NCBI RefSeq assembly: GCF_038006205.1
Contig: NZ_JBBOUU010000003.1
Coordinates: 1-51,185, forward strand
Source of the DNA: Solibacillus sp. FSL R7-0668
GTDB lineage: Bacteria; Bacillota; Bacilli; Bacillales_A; Planococcaceae
DNA: 51,185 nt
Reading direction: 5' to 3'
Shown here: in pieces, positions 24,172 through 32,712 of the stretch
How the letters are laid out: the number at the start of each line of letters is the position of its first letter
Numbering within the stretch: the stretch's first letter is position 1
The notes under the pieces: model-generated
The model's input: only the letters and a program-made list of their open reading frames with translations
What the model was told of the DNA's origin: nothing
Database searches by the model: none
Position numbers and translations under genes: made by a program

Positions 24172-24337
24172 AACATAGAAGGTCCTCGCCCAGCAAGCTG
24201 GCCTGTGGAACGCCTCCCGCTCTGGGCTCTACTCTCCTACAAACATAAAAGAATATATAACTCATAAAATATAACCTCTAAGGCACATCTAAAAGCACAC
24301 GCAATTAGAAATATGTAAGGCAGACTGGAGTATTAAT
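24172..24337. other. Candidate theta replication origin downstream of rep
   Basis: In pAMbeta1/Inc18 plasmids the origin lies just after the rep stop codon. Here that stretch holds a GC-rich block (24181-24236) with GCCCAGC/GCTGGCC and other short stems in otherwise AT-rich DNA. No gene fits. The placement is inference. Confidence 0.4.
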
Positions 24338-25894
24338 TTAACTAGAGCCACGAATACGATGTTCATCGGTAACGGATGGGCTTTCTTTAAAGTATAGAGC
24401 TTCTAAATAGCTCACTAACGGCGCATAGCCGGCAATGATTTCTAACTCCTCTGTCCATTCCTTTATAACTTGAATCAACTGCTTGCGATAGGTCGCTTTT
24501 TTCTCTCTTGCCGTATTCATAAGTTCCATTGCATACTGAATAAACAGCTTCACTGTTGTCCAACCTGTTTTGGCACCTCTACCTTTCCCTGTTACCGTTT
24601 TAACGAGCTGCGTAGAACGCTTTAGCACCTCATTTAATGTACTTTGCGCCATACCGATTGCCTCACAAAGCTCTTTTTGTGTACGCCAAATAAACGGCTC
24701 TGAAGACGCTTTTTCAGCCGTAATATATTTGATAATATCTTCTTCCCACTCATCATAATGGCTACGTGTACGGTCCTCTCGCTCCTTTTTAAACTTGTAC
24801 CAGGCACGACTGCCAAATGACACCGTATATTCAGCCCCATTTTTCACGTGTAAAGCCAGTATCGCCTCTACATATTCCTTGCTTGGACCACTATATTTGC
24901 CTGAATACGCTGACTGTAAAATGGTATATAAGTCCTGACCATTTAAAGGTTCTTGTAAGCGTGAGTTGAATTCATCTAAAAAGTTCTCAGTACGCTCTAA
25001 ATCCCAGCCTTCTGCATAGCAAATAAGCGCTAGTGTAAACAGCGTATTATTACGCCCTAGCACGCCTTTATTACCTTTAATATTCACTGTATGAACTAAT
25101 GCATCAAACCACTCTGTATGCACGACAGACTGCTTATGTTTCTTTGTAGGTAGCACAAATAAAGGACGCTGCATATCATCATCTTGACGCATCGACCACT
25201 GTATCAGTGCCGCAATGGAATATTGATTATCGAAATCTTTATATACGACATTTTTTTCTGTTGGTAAACGGAAAAAGCCAAAGTCGTTACAAAATAAATC
25301 GGCTTCTACCGACTGCAAACTACGCTTTAAATTATCACTAATGCGCTTGGCCACTTTTAAGCCACGGAAGTTTTCTTTATTCGAAATAAACAGTGGTGAT
25401 TCCAGTACAAAATACAGCTGATAACCACGATCAGATGCGACAATAAACGTCGGTAAACCAATCGAGGCGTCCATGCATGCCATTAGCAGCTCGTTCACGC
25501 TATAGTTTTTCGTATCAATATCAACCACAAACGTATTAATTTGCTGAAGGTTACGCTCCTCAAAACCGTAAATAAAACGGCGTGAATCATCCGTATAACC
25601 AAACGTACGGTACACGTTGGGTGTGAAGTGTGTCAGCGTGTGCGCGTCCTCTAGTAACGTTTCCTTCGACGTCACGATATAGCCCTTTACGCCATTTGCT
25701 GTAAAGTCAGCCTTTTGACGCATAACAAAGATAGCACCTTGGCGTGTCGGCTGCTCCTTCTTATCAGCCTGTACACGTGCCGGTAAGCTCGCTTTCGAAT
25801 GTTTCTTTTTATACGTATGAATCCCTGTGTGTAGCAGCGTATCAAATAGCTGCCCCATCTCCTGCTTTTCTAACGTAAAAATAGCCATGGACAT
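24338..25894 (-). CDS. RepE/RepS-type theta replication initiator (pAMbeta1/Inc18 family)
   Basis: 518 aa from ATG 25894 (AAAGGAG upstream). QGAIFVMRQKADF, THFTPNVYRTFGYTD, QINTFVVDIDTKN, LPTFIVASDRGYQLYFVLE and FGFFRLPTEKNV follow the order and wording of the Inc18 RepS/RepR proteins as I know them. The first ~270 residues resemble a primase-type core with the acidic VVDIDTK motif, and the C-terminal part has a winged-helix-like segment (RTQKELCEAIGMAQSTLNEVLKR). It starts unidirectional theta replication. Its long leader contains a probable antisense RNA gene, as in relatives. Confidence 0.9.
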   Translation of the reverse strand: MSMAIFTLEKQEMGQLFDTLLHTGIHTYKKKHSKASLPARVQADKKEQPTRQGAIFVMRQKADFTANGVKGYIVTSKETLLEDAHTLTHFTPNVYRTFGYTDDSRRFIYGFEERNLQQINTFVVDIDTKNYSVNELLMACMDASIGLPTFIVASDRGYQLYFVLESPLFISNKENFRGLKVAKRISDNLKRSLQSVEADLFCNDFGFFRLPTEKNVVYKDFDNQYSIAALIQWSMRQDDDMQRPLFVLPTKKHKQSVVHTEWFDALVHTVNIKGNKGVLGRNNTLFTLALICYAEGWDLERTENFLDEFNSRLQEPLNGQDLYTILQSAYSGKYSGPSKEYVEAILALHVKNGAEYTVSFGSRAWYKFKKEREDRTRSHYDEWEEDIIKYITAEKASSEPFIWRTQKELCEAIGMAQSTLNEVLKRSTQLVKTVTGKGRGAKTGWTTVKLFIQYAMELMNTAREKKATYRKQLIQVIKEWTEELEIIAGYAPLVSYLEALYFKESPSVTDEHRIRGSS

Positions 25895-25987
25895 AGCTCT
25901 CCTTTCTTCAAAGTGAGCGTCCACAGCTATCTCGTTTAAAGCGCACTTAAAAAAAGGTGCACGAAACCAATTTTCAATTTAGATATA

Positions 25988-26016
25988 TTGAAAATTACGT
26001 CTACAATTGCTATAAT
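25988..26016 (+). promoter_or_regulatory. Strong promoter for the antisense RNA
   Basis: TTGAAA, exactly 17 bases, TATAAT on the plus strand, inside the leader of the leftward rep gene. No coding frame follows it. Confidence 0.7.
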
Positions 26017-26021
26017 TAGCG

Positions 26022-26236
26022 TAATATGTTTTACAAATGGCGTGTTTCCAGCACACCATTTATTTAATCTAATTATAAGCGACAAATAAGCTTCTACCAA
26101 AAGCTCATTTTGTTGTAGATTAACGACGATAAGTTAGTTACCAGCTAACCGCTCGGACGCTCACTTGTTTAGTTGTTATTTTTGTTGAAGTCATTCCTTG
26201 TCCCGCCAAAGACAAATCGGAATGGCTTTTTATTTT
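26022..26236 (+). ncRNA. Putative antisense RNA controlling rep
   Basis: It starts just after the promoter at 25988 and ends at a strong hairpin (TCATTCC TTGTC ... GACAA atc GGAATG, 26191-26225) followed by CTTTTTATTTT. A second hairpin, AAATGG...GTGT/ACAC...CCATTT, lies near 26036-26063. It is complementary to the rep mRNA leader. Inc18-type plasmids use such an RNA (RNAIII) to end rep transcription early. The role is inferred by analogy. Confidence 0.6.
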
Positions 26237-26319
26237 GCCTAAAACCTTTATTACTACTAAATAAAACATAAAATGAGAGGGTTGTAAATTCATAAAAAGC
26301 GTTGATACTATTGTATTTC

Positions 26320-26575
26320 CTCGCAATTTTCTACTTTTCTACTTTTGCGAGAAAGTTGGCTTTGGGTAGAAATTGCAAATTTCCACTTTTCCACCTTTGC
26401 AAAGTAGAAATGATTTTTCGCGTTTTAAAATGTACATAAAAATCCCCTCTCATGCCTTACTACATAAGGATTTTCATGAAAGGGGACGAATAAATACTTT
26501 ATTTCAAAAGTAGAAATTTCTACTTTTGTTAAGTAGATACGATTCTCGCGAAAGTGGAAATTTCTACTTTTCCAC
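26320..26575. repeat. Cluster of palindrome sites (6, 7 and degenerate copies) beside rep and par
   Basis: 26505-26528 is a perfect 24-bp palindrome and ~26549-26573 a close copy. 26322-26350 (CGCAATTTTCTACTTTTCTACTTTTGCGAG) and 26366-26412 contain several half-sites. The cluster fills much of the 25925-26623 gap between rep and the parA side, where a centromere would be expected. Confidence 0.7.
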
Positions 26576-26623
26576 TTTTGTGAGGAAGTTTGGCTTATGT
26601 TACATTTGTGTTACAAAATAATT

Positions 26624-27130
26624 TTAGTTAAATTCTATACCTTTAGTTCTTAACCATTCTCTTATTCGCAAACATCTTATAAGCTTTACTAATGAATAAA
26701 GGATAATAAATAATAAAGGAAATAAGTTTCCTACTTCATTATATAAATAATAAACAAACCATAATAAAATGAACCATTTCCCAATGAAAGCACCTGCATC
26801 CGAATGATTAAAAATTTTATTTCCTTCTATTAAAGGTAAAAATTTAATTATAGATATACTGAAAGCAGATAATATCAGTAAAAGTCCCATAATGCCCAAA
26901 AAAGGAATATATTGATCTAAGTAACTAAATACAACTTCGTTAAAATTAATTACTGATTGAGGAATCACATCCCATATATCAGGAAAACCCTCAGCTACTA
27001 AATTAATAAATACATTTATCATAAGATAATAAATTAATAGTAATAATCCTATTTGAGGAATAGTATAAAACACGCTTTTACCAATTAATTGATTACCTAT
27101 GCCACTAAAAATAGTTCCAATAATACTCAT
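26624..27130 (-). CDS. Membrane protein of unknown function (168 aa)
   Basis: Four hydrophobic segments (IGLLLLIYYLMINVFINLV, FLGIMGLLLILSAFSISII, WFILLWFVYYLY and LFPLLFIILYSLVKLI) and a basic C-terminus (RCLRIREWLRTKG). The ATG follows AAAGGAGG. It is divergent from parA, with the palindrome cluster at its 3' side. I do not recognise a family; an entry-exclusion or copy-control role would be guesswork. Confidence 0.6.
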   Translation of the reverse strand: MSIIGTIFSGIGNQLIGKSVFYTIPQIGLLLLIYYLMINVFINLVAEGFPDIWDVIPQSVINFNEVVFSYLDQYIPFLGIMGLLLILSAFSISIIKFLPLIEGNKIFNHSDAGAFIGKWFILLWFVYYLYNEVGNLFPLLFIILYSLVKLIRCLRIREWLRTKGIEFN

Positions 27131-27202
27131 AAATTCAATTACCTCCTTTTTTATCTAATTATACGAACATTAGTTCTTTTTGGTCAAATAAAACCACTTT
27201 AT

Positions 27203-27261
27203 TTAATAAGTAGAAATTTGCAAAGAAGATTTTTGTAAAGTATCTTTTTATAAGGTATACT
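27203..27261 (+). promoter_or_regulatory. parA promoter with upstream half-site
   Basis: TTGTAA (27233-27238), 17 bases, TATACT (27256-27261). AAGTAGAAATTTGCAAAG (27209-27226) just upstream resembles half of the plasmid's recurring palindrome. Confidence 0.6.
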
Positions 27262-27316
27262 TTAATTATTAAATGATAAGTTCGAATATATATATATCTA
27301 TTAAGGAGATGTTAAG

Positions 27317-28123
27317 ATGGCAATTACAATCGTGGTTGGGAACTTTAAAGGTGGCGTTGGCAAGACGAAGGTATCAGTAATGGCGAGCTGGGAGCTAGCG
27401 TTTGACCGTAAAAAAAAGGTGCTGCTTGTTGATATGGACCCACAAGGCAATGCGAGTACACTGATTGCACGTTCGACAGGGGTAACAGAGATTAATACAA
27501 GTATTTTTGAAGGCTTCCAGAAGGGCTCGTTAAAAGAGTGTATCGTGGAAGTAACAGAGAATCTTCATATGATTCCGGCACAAGTATCGTTTAAAAACTT
27601 CCCGAAATTTTTATATGCCCATGTCAAAGAGGAAATTGACCAAGTTTCATATTTAAAGAAGCTGCTTGATCCGATTCGTGAAGATTACGACTATATCTTT
27701 ATCGACGTACCACCGACAATCAGTGACTTCTCAGATAATGCGATGATGGCTGCTGATTACGTCTTGATCATTTTACAAGCTCAGGAACTGTCACTTGAGG
27801 GTGCTGAAACGTACGTAAAATATCTACAATTTATGGCCGACAATTACGATGCCGATATTCAGGTAGCTGGCGTGTTACCAGTATTACTTCGTCCAGGTGG
27901 GCGCGTGGACATGTCGACAATCGAGCGTGCGAAAGAAATGTTCGGTGAAGATAACGTTATGGAAAACGTCATCAAGCATTTAGAACGTTTAAAAGCTTGG
28001 GATGTAACGGGCATTACAAATAACGACATGCACGATAAAAAAGCGCATCAGGTGTTTTTAGATGTCGTGGACGAGCTCGAGCAAAAACTCGCACAGTTTG
28101 AGGAGGCTGGTAAATATGAGTAA
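27317..28123 (+). CDS. parA: ParA-family partition ATPase
   Basis: 268 aa. The deviant Walker A KGGVGKTKVS is at 11-20, followed by VLLVDMDPQGNAS (Walker A') and YDYIFIDVPPTISDFS (Walker B). This is a type Ib-like ParA without an N-terminal HTH. It works with the adjacent small protein to segregate the plasmid by ATP-driven movement on the nucleoid. ATG follows AAGGAG. Its last codons overlap the start of the downstream partner. Confidence 0.93.
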   Translation: MAITIVVGNFKGGVGKTKVSVMASWELAFDRKKKVLLVDMDPQGNASTLIARSTGVTEINTSIFEGFQKGSLKECIVEVTENLHMIPAQVSFKNFPKFLYAHVKEEIDQVSYLKKLLDPIREDYDYIFIDVPPTISDFSDNAMMAADYVLIILQAQELSLEGAETYVKYLQFMADNYDADIQVAGVLPVLLRPGGRVDMSTIERAKEMFGEDNVMENVIKHLERLKAWDVTGITNNDMHDKKAHQVFLDVVDELEQKLAQFEEAGKYE

Positions 28124-28523
28124 TGAAAAAGGCGGATTAATTAAGAAAAAGAAAAAGCCGACAATCATGCAGCCTTCGATTCCAGTCAAAAAAAGCGATA
28201 TGGATTTTGGCTACACGTCACCTGCAAAACAAGATGAGCCTGCTGCACCAGTTGCACCTGCCACAGTTGAAAAAGAAGTGACAAAAGTGGAGCCTGCACA
28301 ACCACGTAAAAAGCTTGGCGTTGGGAAATCTAACAGCACAAAAAGCTTAAAAGTACCGACTGTCATTCACAGTGAAATCAATTTACTAGGCTCTTTCATG
28401 GATGAAGGTAAAACGTATGTCATTTTGCAGAAATTGATTGATAGTTATGTGAAGAACGAATTAACGGATCGTCAACAGCGACAGTTTGAGTTTATGGTTG
28501 AAGCGTTTCATGAGGAGAAATAA
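28116..28523 (+). CDS. Partition partner: small RHH-like centromere-binding protein
   Basis: 135 aa. ATG 28116 follows GAGGAGG and overlaps the parA stop. The first ~85 residues are disordered, basic, then rich in Pro and Ala. The last ~50 (TKSLKVPTVIHSEINLLGSFMDEGKTYVILQKLIDSYV) look like a ribbon-helix-helix DNA-binding domain. The position and form are those of a ParB-type adaptor of type Ib systems, comparable to omega of pSM19035, which also represses plasmid promoters. It may bind the 24-bp palindromes. Confidence 0.7.
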   Translation: MSNEKGGLIKKKKKPTIMQPSIPVKKSDMDFGYTSPAKQDEPAAPVAPATVEKEVTKVEPAQPRKKLGVGKSNSTKSLKVPTVIHSEINLLGSFMDEGKTYVILQKLIDSYVKNELTDRQQRQFEFMVEAFHEEK

Positions 28524-28637
28524 ATGAATATCAAAAAATATTATAATCGAGACTATTTGATACTAAAGTGCAGTTAAAATATGTTACAGTTAATGTATTT
28601 TTAAAAGAATAGTACGGAAGAATAGGCGGTAACAAAA

Positions 28638-29747
28638 TTGTCAATTAACATATATTCCTTTTTTTCAGGGGGCGGCTTCTTAGACTTAGGTTTCGAAAAA
28701 TCTGGTTTTGATATTGTATTAGTTAATGAATTCGACAAAGATTTTATGGATATTTACAAATATTCAAGGGAAAGTATGAATTTATCTAAACCTAAACACG
28801 GATATCATAATTGCAGTATCCATGATTTTTTAAAAGGATCAGGAAAGCAGCAAATAAAAAAATTTATAGAAGAAGATAAATTAAACAACAATATAATTGG
28901 TTTCATTGGTGGACCACCTTGTCCTGACTTTTCAGTTGCTGGAAAGAACGTTGGTATTGAAGGGGATAATGGTAAACTAACTACTCTATATAAACGAATT
29001 ATTTTAGAAAATACTCCTGACTTTTTCCTTTTGGAAAATGTTAAAGGTCTTTGGGCAACTAAAAAGCATCGTATCGAATATGAACGTTTAAAAAAATCAT
29101 TTAAACGAAAAGGTTACGTCTTACTAGAAAATCTAGCAAACTCATTAGAATACGGTGTCCCTCAATATAGGGAAAGAATATTTCTAGTAGGCTTCAAAAA
29201 ATCATTATTTAATGATAATGAACAGATTAAACACTTACTAAGTGATTTCAACTGGGGAAAAAACCAAAATTTCAATTTGGATAACGTGTTTAATTTACCT
29301 TGGCCAACAACCAATCCATATAAATCTAATTCAGTTTTACAACCTCCGACAGGTATTCTCACTGAATTGACAGCTCAATATTGGTTTGAAAAAAATAATG
29401 TTTTGAATCATCCTAATGCTAAAGATTATTTTGTTCCATACTCTGATAAATTTAAATCTATAAGTGAAGGGGACATTAGTAGAAAATCTTTTAAACGGCT
29501 GCATCGTTGGCGTTTTTCTCCAACAGTTGCATATGGAAATAATGAAGTACACCTACATCCTTATCTACCTCGTAGGTTATCTGTAGCTGAAGCTCTTAGT
29601 TTACAATCATTACCAATAAACTATATAATAAAAGAAGATGTAACACTTACAAAAAAATTCAAATTAGTAGGTAACGGTGTGCCTTATTTAATGAGCAAAG
29701 GCATCGCAACAGAGATTTACAATAAGTTGATTAGATTGCATCGTTAA
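28638..29747 (+). CDS. DNA (cytosine-5) methyltransferase of a defence operon
   Basis: 369 aa. All core motifs are present in order: I (FFSGGGFLDLGFEKSGF), IV (GGPPCPDFSVAGKN with catalytic Cys near 95), VI (FLLENVKGL), VIII (QYRERIFLVGF), IX (RRLSVAEALSLQSLP) and X (VGNGVPYLM). The target-recognition region is only ~100 residues. The TTG start at 28638 follows AGGCGGT. The next gene starts 26 bases on and the third overlaps it, so the three form an operon. It probably marks host DNA for the other two products. Confidence 0.9.
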   Translation: MSINIYSFFSGGGFLDLGFEKSGFDIVLVNEFDKDFMDIYKYSRESMNLSKPKHGYHNCSIHDFLKGSGKQQIKKFIEEDKLNNNIIGFIGGPPCPDFSVAGKNVGIEGDNGKLTTLYKRIILENTPDFFLLENVKGLWATKKHRIEYERLKKSFKRKGYVLLENLANSLEYGVPQYRERIFLVGFKKSLFNDNEQIKHLLSDFNWGKNQNFNLDNVFNLPWPTTNPYKSNSVLQPPTGILTELTAQYWFEKNNVLNHPNAKDYFVPYSDKFKSISEGDISRKSFKRLHRWRFSPTVAYGNNEVHLHPYLPRRLSVAEALSLQSLPINYIIKEDVTLTKKFKLVGNGVPYLMSKGIATEIYNKLIRLHR

Positions 29748-29773
29748 AGCTTATACTTCGGAGTGATATTAAA

Positions 29774-30382
29774 TTGACACCAATATCCAAAATACAGCAA
29801 GATATCTATAATTTAACTAGTTCAGAATTCGTTAATAAATACTTTTTGAGCGAAGGTATTTGGTATTTCAGCGAGGTTCTCCATCACGAAAAAGAGAATG
29901 CTTTGTTACTTGAATTAGAGTTAAAAAAGCAAATTAAAAAATTTTTACATCTTAAAGATGGAGCAATATATATGGTTGGAAGCGGCAAAATAGGATGTAG
30001 TTTAAATCCTTCAAAACTCTTTCAACCATTTCGTATTGATAGTGATGATGGAAAACCTTCTGATATCGATATAGCAATCATTTCTAGTGAAATTTATCAT
30101 TTTTACTGGGATTTGTTTAGGAGCTCATATTCTCCTTTACATAGTTATTCATATAAATATATTTCTAGAGAAGTATATAGAGGTTATATTAGTGAAAGAA
30201 ATATTAAGGAGATTCCTAATTGTAGAAGAAATTGGAATATTCGTACTAAAAAACTAAAAAAACTTCTTAGCAATAATTTTGAATTTAGACATGAGATTAA
30301 TTACAGAATATATAGAAATGAGGACGATTTTTTAGAGTATGTAACACAAAACCTTGATGAAATTAAGTTAGGAGGACAATAA
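29774..30382 (+). CDS. Nucleotidyltransferase-fold protein of the defence operon
   Basis: 202 aa. MVGSGKIGCSLNP (67-79), then SDIDIAIIS (96-104), match the G-S ... D-x-D signature of the nucleotidyltransferase fold. The downstream part is basic (NCRRNWNIRTKKLKKLL). The TTG start at 29774 is likely. It overlaps the start of the DUF262 gene (TAATG). NTase-fold proteins in defence loci act as toxins, signal makers or tRNA modifiers; which applies here cannot be seen. No known family with this length and context comes to mind. Confidence 0.55.
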   Translation: MTPISKIQQDIYNLTSSEFVNKYFLSEGIWYFSEVLHHEKENALLLELELKKQIKKFLHLKDGAIYMVGSGKIGCSLNPSKLFQPFRIDSDDGKPSDIDIAIISSEIYHFYWDLFRSSYSPLHSYSYKYISREVYRGYISERNIKEIPNCRRNWNIRTKKLKKLLSNNFEFRHEINYRIYRNEDDFLEYVTQNLDEIKLGGQ

Positions 30383-31506
30383 TGGCGTTTATTTTCACAC
30401 GAAACACTATGGAGTTAAGGGATATATACAAAAAATTCAATGTCGGTGAGTACATAATAGACGACAGTTATCAACGCCGAAAAGTTTGGACAGAAAAAGA
30501 TAATATTCGTTTGATTGAAACAATCTTATTAAATCTAGTTATTCCGGAAATTTTTCTTTGGCCTTCAGAAATTGACCATAAAACTGGGGATACTATTACC
30601 CACATAGTTGATGGTCAACAGCGTATTAATGCTATTGTCGAATTTTTATCGGGTGCTTTTTGTTTGAAAAAAGCTGCACTAATTTCAAATGAAATTAGCG
30701 ATAACTATGGAAATTTGTATTTTGATAATCTTCCTATAGAAGTAAAAAAATCTTTCTGGTCTTACAAACTATCAATAGTTGATATTGACAGGAATTGTTC
30801 TAAAGATGATATCAAAGATATGTTTTATCGGTTAAATATTACTGATTACAAATTAAATGAACAAGAAATTAGACATAGTCTTAATACAGTTTTCGGACAA
30901 GTTGCCCTAGATTTATCTCGTCAAGGTTTTTGGGATGATATAGGCGTCTTTAGTAGTTCGGATGTCAAAAGAATGAAAGATGTAGAATACTGTGCTAGTA
31001 TCCTCCTTTTAGCAGATGAAGGTATACTCGACCAAACTACATCCAAAAGATTAAATCAAGCTTATGATGATTATAAAGATGAGTTTCCAGAAACAGAACT
31101 TATATTAGATTTAATCTCAAAGGCTATAGACAATATCACATTCTTAAAGCAACCTTCCAATGAAAAATTTTTAAATAAAAAAATTCAACTTTATACTACA
31201 TTTTGTCTTATGTTTTATTTAGAAGAACATCAAATCCCATTAAATACAACACTTAAAGAACGTTTTAACTTATTTGTAAATACTTATGTTAACTTTAAAA
31301 ACGATATTTCTGAAACGGATGTACCAGATCATATTAGAAATCTATTCAAATTAATCAATAGTTACCGTTTAGCTTCTTCAGAAGGTGTTAATAAGTTGTC
31401 AAATCGTATGCTTAGATTCGAAATTATGAAAAAAACTTGCCTACTGACTGAAGAATTTCCCGAAGAATTATTTGAAGATTTAACAATTTATTTGAAAAAT
31501 TTATAA
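30382..31506 (+). CDS. DUF262 (ParB/Srx-like) protein of the defence operon
   Basis: 374 aa. The N-terminal DUF262 core has YQRRKVWTEKDNIRLIETILLN near 30-51 and the signature HIVDGQQRINAIVEF near 74-88, as in GmrS and SspE. The C-terminal ~200 residues are helical. There is no DUF1524/HNH motif, so the usual GmrD-like nuclease half is missing. DUF262 proteins hydrolyse NTPs and sense modified DNA. Together with the methyltransferase and NTase-like protein it suggests a modification-dependent antiphage system. Confidence 0.75.
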   Translation: MAFIFTRNTMELRDIYKKFNVGEYIIDDSYQRRKVWTEKDNIRLIETILLNLVIPEIFLWPSEIDHKTGDTITHIVDGQQRINAIVEFLSGAFCLKKAALISNEISDNYGNLYFDNLPIEVKKSFWSYKLSIVDIDRNCSKDDIKDMFYRLNITDYKLNEQEIRHSLNTVFGQVALDLSRQGFWDDIGVFSSSDVKRMKDVEYCASILLLADEGILDQTTSKRLNQAYDDYKDEFPETELILDLISKAIDNITFLKQPSNEKFLNKKIQLYTTFCLMFYLEEHQIPLNTTLKERFNLFVNTYVNFKNDISETDVPDHIRNLFKLINSYRLASSEGVNKLSNRMLRFEIMKKTCLLTEEFPEELFEDLTIYLKNL

Positions 31507-31517
31507 AATTCAAATTA

Positions 31518-31560
31518 TTGATAGTTCATATGGTTGAAAACATATGAACTATCAATTTTA
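31518..31560 (+). terminator. Terminator of the defence operon
   Basis: A 15-bp perfect inverted repeat (TTGATAGTTCATATG and complement) with an eight-base loop, followed by TTTTA. It is AT-rich but well formed. Confidence 0.75.
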
Positions 31561-31575
31561 AATATAAAATTACGT

Positions 31576-31749
31576 TTAATTTGTCTTTTCCGGAACAATG
31601 TTCAAAGACAGCCCAAAATCATACGCCTGATAATACACAATATGTCCGCAGTTTAAGCACTGCACATCACATAACCGCGGCTGCGACAAATCTTTCCCTT
31701 CATGCACTTTAATAACCTCTTGAATTCCTTTACATTTCGGACAAAACAT
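31576..31749 (-). CDS. Small zinc-ribbon protein (57 aa)
   Basis: MFCPKCKGIQEVIKVHEGKD...CDVQCLNCGHIVYY has CPKC and CLNCG pairs 25 residues apart. The ATG at 31749 overlaps the stop of the upstream gene (TAATG), so it was coupled to that gene before IS66 broke it. Such proteins are common beside plasmid accessory genes; role unknown. Confidence 0.65.
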   Translation of the reverse strand: MFCPKCKGIQEVIKVHEGKDLSQPRLCDVQCLNCGHIVYYQAYDFGLSLNIVPEKTN

Positions 31750-32022
31750 TAGCTCACTCCTTTTGTAAAACCGACAAATTGGATTTTCATTTCATTCCTT
31801 AATTTAAAAATATCTTCATAGGTAATGCTGCCGATATCTGTGCTGAATTCGTTTTCTACATTACGTACGAATAGTAAACGCCCTGCAAGCTGTGCAACGT
31901 CTCCATAATAACTTATTACTTCAAACACCGGATTGCCCTGTTTAAACATACCTTGATCATCAACTAGTATTGTGATTTCATCACTATAATCATAAAAATC
32001 GTATCCAGTTGATTGAAGTATA
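31749..32022 (-). pseudogene. 3' part of a 126-aa gene cut by IS66
   Basis: Reading leftwards from the target duplication, it continues in frame from the 5' part at 34387-34501. Removing the IS and one GAAGTATA copy gives ...KEINTILQSTGYDFYDYSDEITILVDDQG... without a stop. The restored protein has the pattern ILVDDQGMFKQGNPVFEVISYYGDVAQLAGRLLFVRN, which resembles DUF3846. The frame into the IS (MPGCLYALFDWGL...) is an artefact of the insertion. Confidence 0.85.
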
Positions 32023-32105
32023 GTAAGCCCCCAATCAAATAACGCATATAAACACCCTGGCACCTCCGGTACGATAAACGTATCAATTTAAGGAGGTGCT
32101 TTTTT

Positions 32106-32300
32106 ATGCCAACGAATCAACCGACAATTGTGCCAGTTTATCTGGATCCTCTGCCAACCAAACAATCTTCGATGTCTTCTTTCCCACATGCAGCTGGGCC
32201 AAGCTGTGTGATTAAAACCGCTGCGGCTGAAATTTCCTTTTTCAATGGTGTAGAGGAGCGCATCATTCAAGCCGTGATAAAGGAGCTGATTCAAAAATGA
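32106..32300 (+). CDS. tnpA: IS66 TnpA-like accessory protein
   Basis: 64 aa, shorter than the usual IS66 TnpA and with no clear HTH (MPTNQPTIVPVYLDPLPTKQ...EERIIQAVIKELIQK). It starts after AAGGAGG and overlaps tnpB by four bases, which is the standard coupling in this family. Confidence 0.7.
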   Translation: MPTNQPTIVPVYLDPLPTKQSSMSSFPHAAGPSCVIKTAAAEISFFNGVEERIIQAVIKELIQK

Positions 32301-32650
32301 AGCACGATTTTACGCGTGTGCAAAATATTTATATTGTCTGTGGAAAAACAGACATGCGTAAAGGGATTGATGGTCTAGCGACCCTCGTTCAAGATTCATT
32401 TGAACTCGATCCTTTTAGTGACTCGATTTTTTTATTTTCAGGTACAAGTAAGGACCGCTATAAGTGTCTTTATTTTGATGGGGATGGCTTTGCGTTGCTT
32501 TATAAAAGGCTAGACAGTGGCCGATTACAATGGCCGAAAAATGAAAAAGAAGTGCGCAATCTCTCTCAACAGGAATTGCGTTGGTTATTAGAAGGCTTAT
32601 CTCTTCAACAACCAAAAGCGATTTTAAAATCTGCAAAAGGTGCCTTTTAA
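32297..32650 (+). CDS. tnpB: IS66 TnpB-like accessory protein
   Basis: 117 aa. IYIVCGKTDMRKGIDGLATLVQ and LFSGTSKDRYKCLYFDGDGFALLYKRLDSGRLQWP are the family signature (IS66 Orf2). It is required with TnpC for transposition. The length is normal. Confidence 0.93.
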   Translation: MKHDFTRVQNIYIVCGKTDMRKGIDGLATLVQDSFELDPFSDSIFLFSGTSKDRYKCLYFDGDGFALLYKRLDSGRLQWPKNEKEVRNLSQQELRWLLEGLSLQQPKAILKSAKGAF

Positions 32651-32712
32651 TCCTAACCTTCCAAATGGTATAATTAACCTCATATTATTCGAACGGAAAT
32701 GTGGTGAATCAG

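Noticed and set aside
2130-26572. The 24-bp palindromes as intrinsic terminators
   Set aside because: Stems are AT-rich, have no loop and several lie inside operons or upstream of starts; protein binding fits better.
28524-28577. 17-aa frame after the parB-like gene (MNIKKYYNRDYLILKCS)
   Set aside because: It follows GAGGAG but is very short; more likely leftover sequence at the junction with the defence operon.
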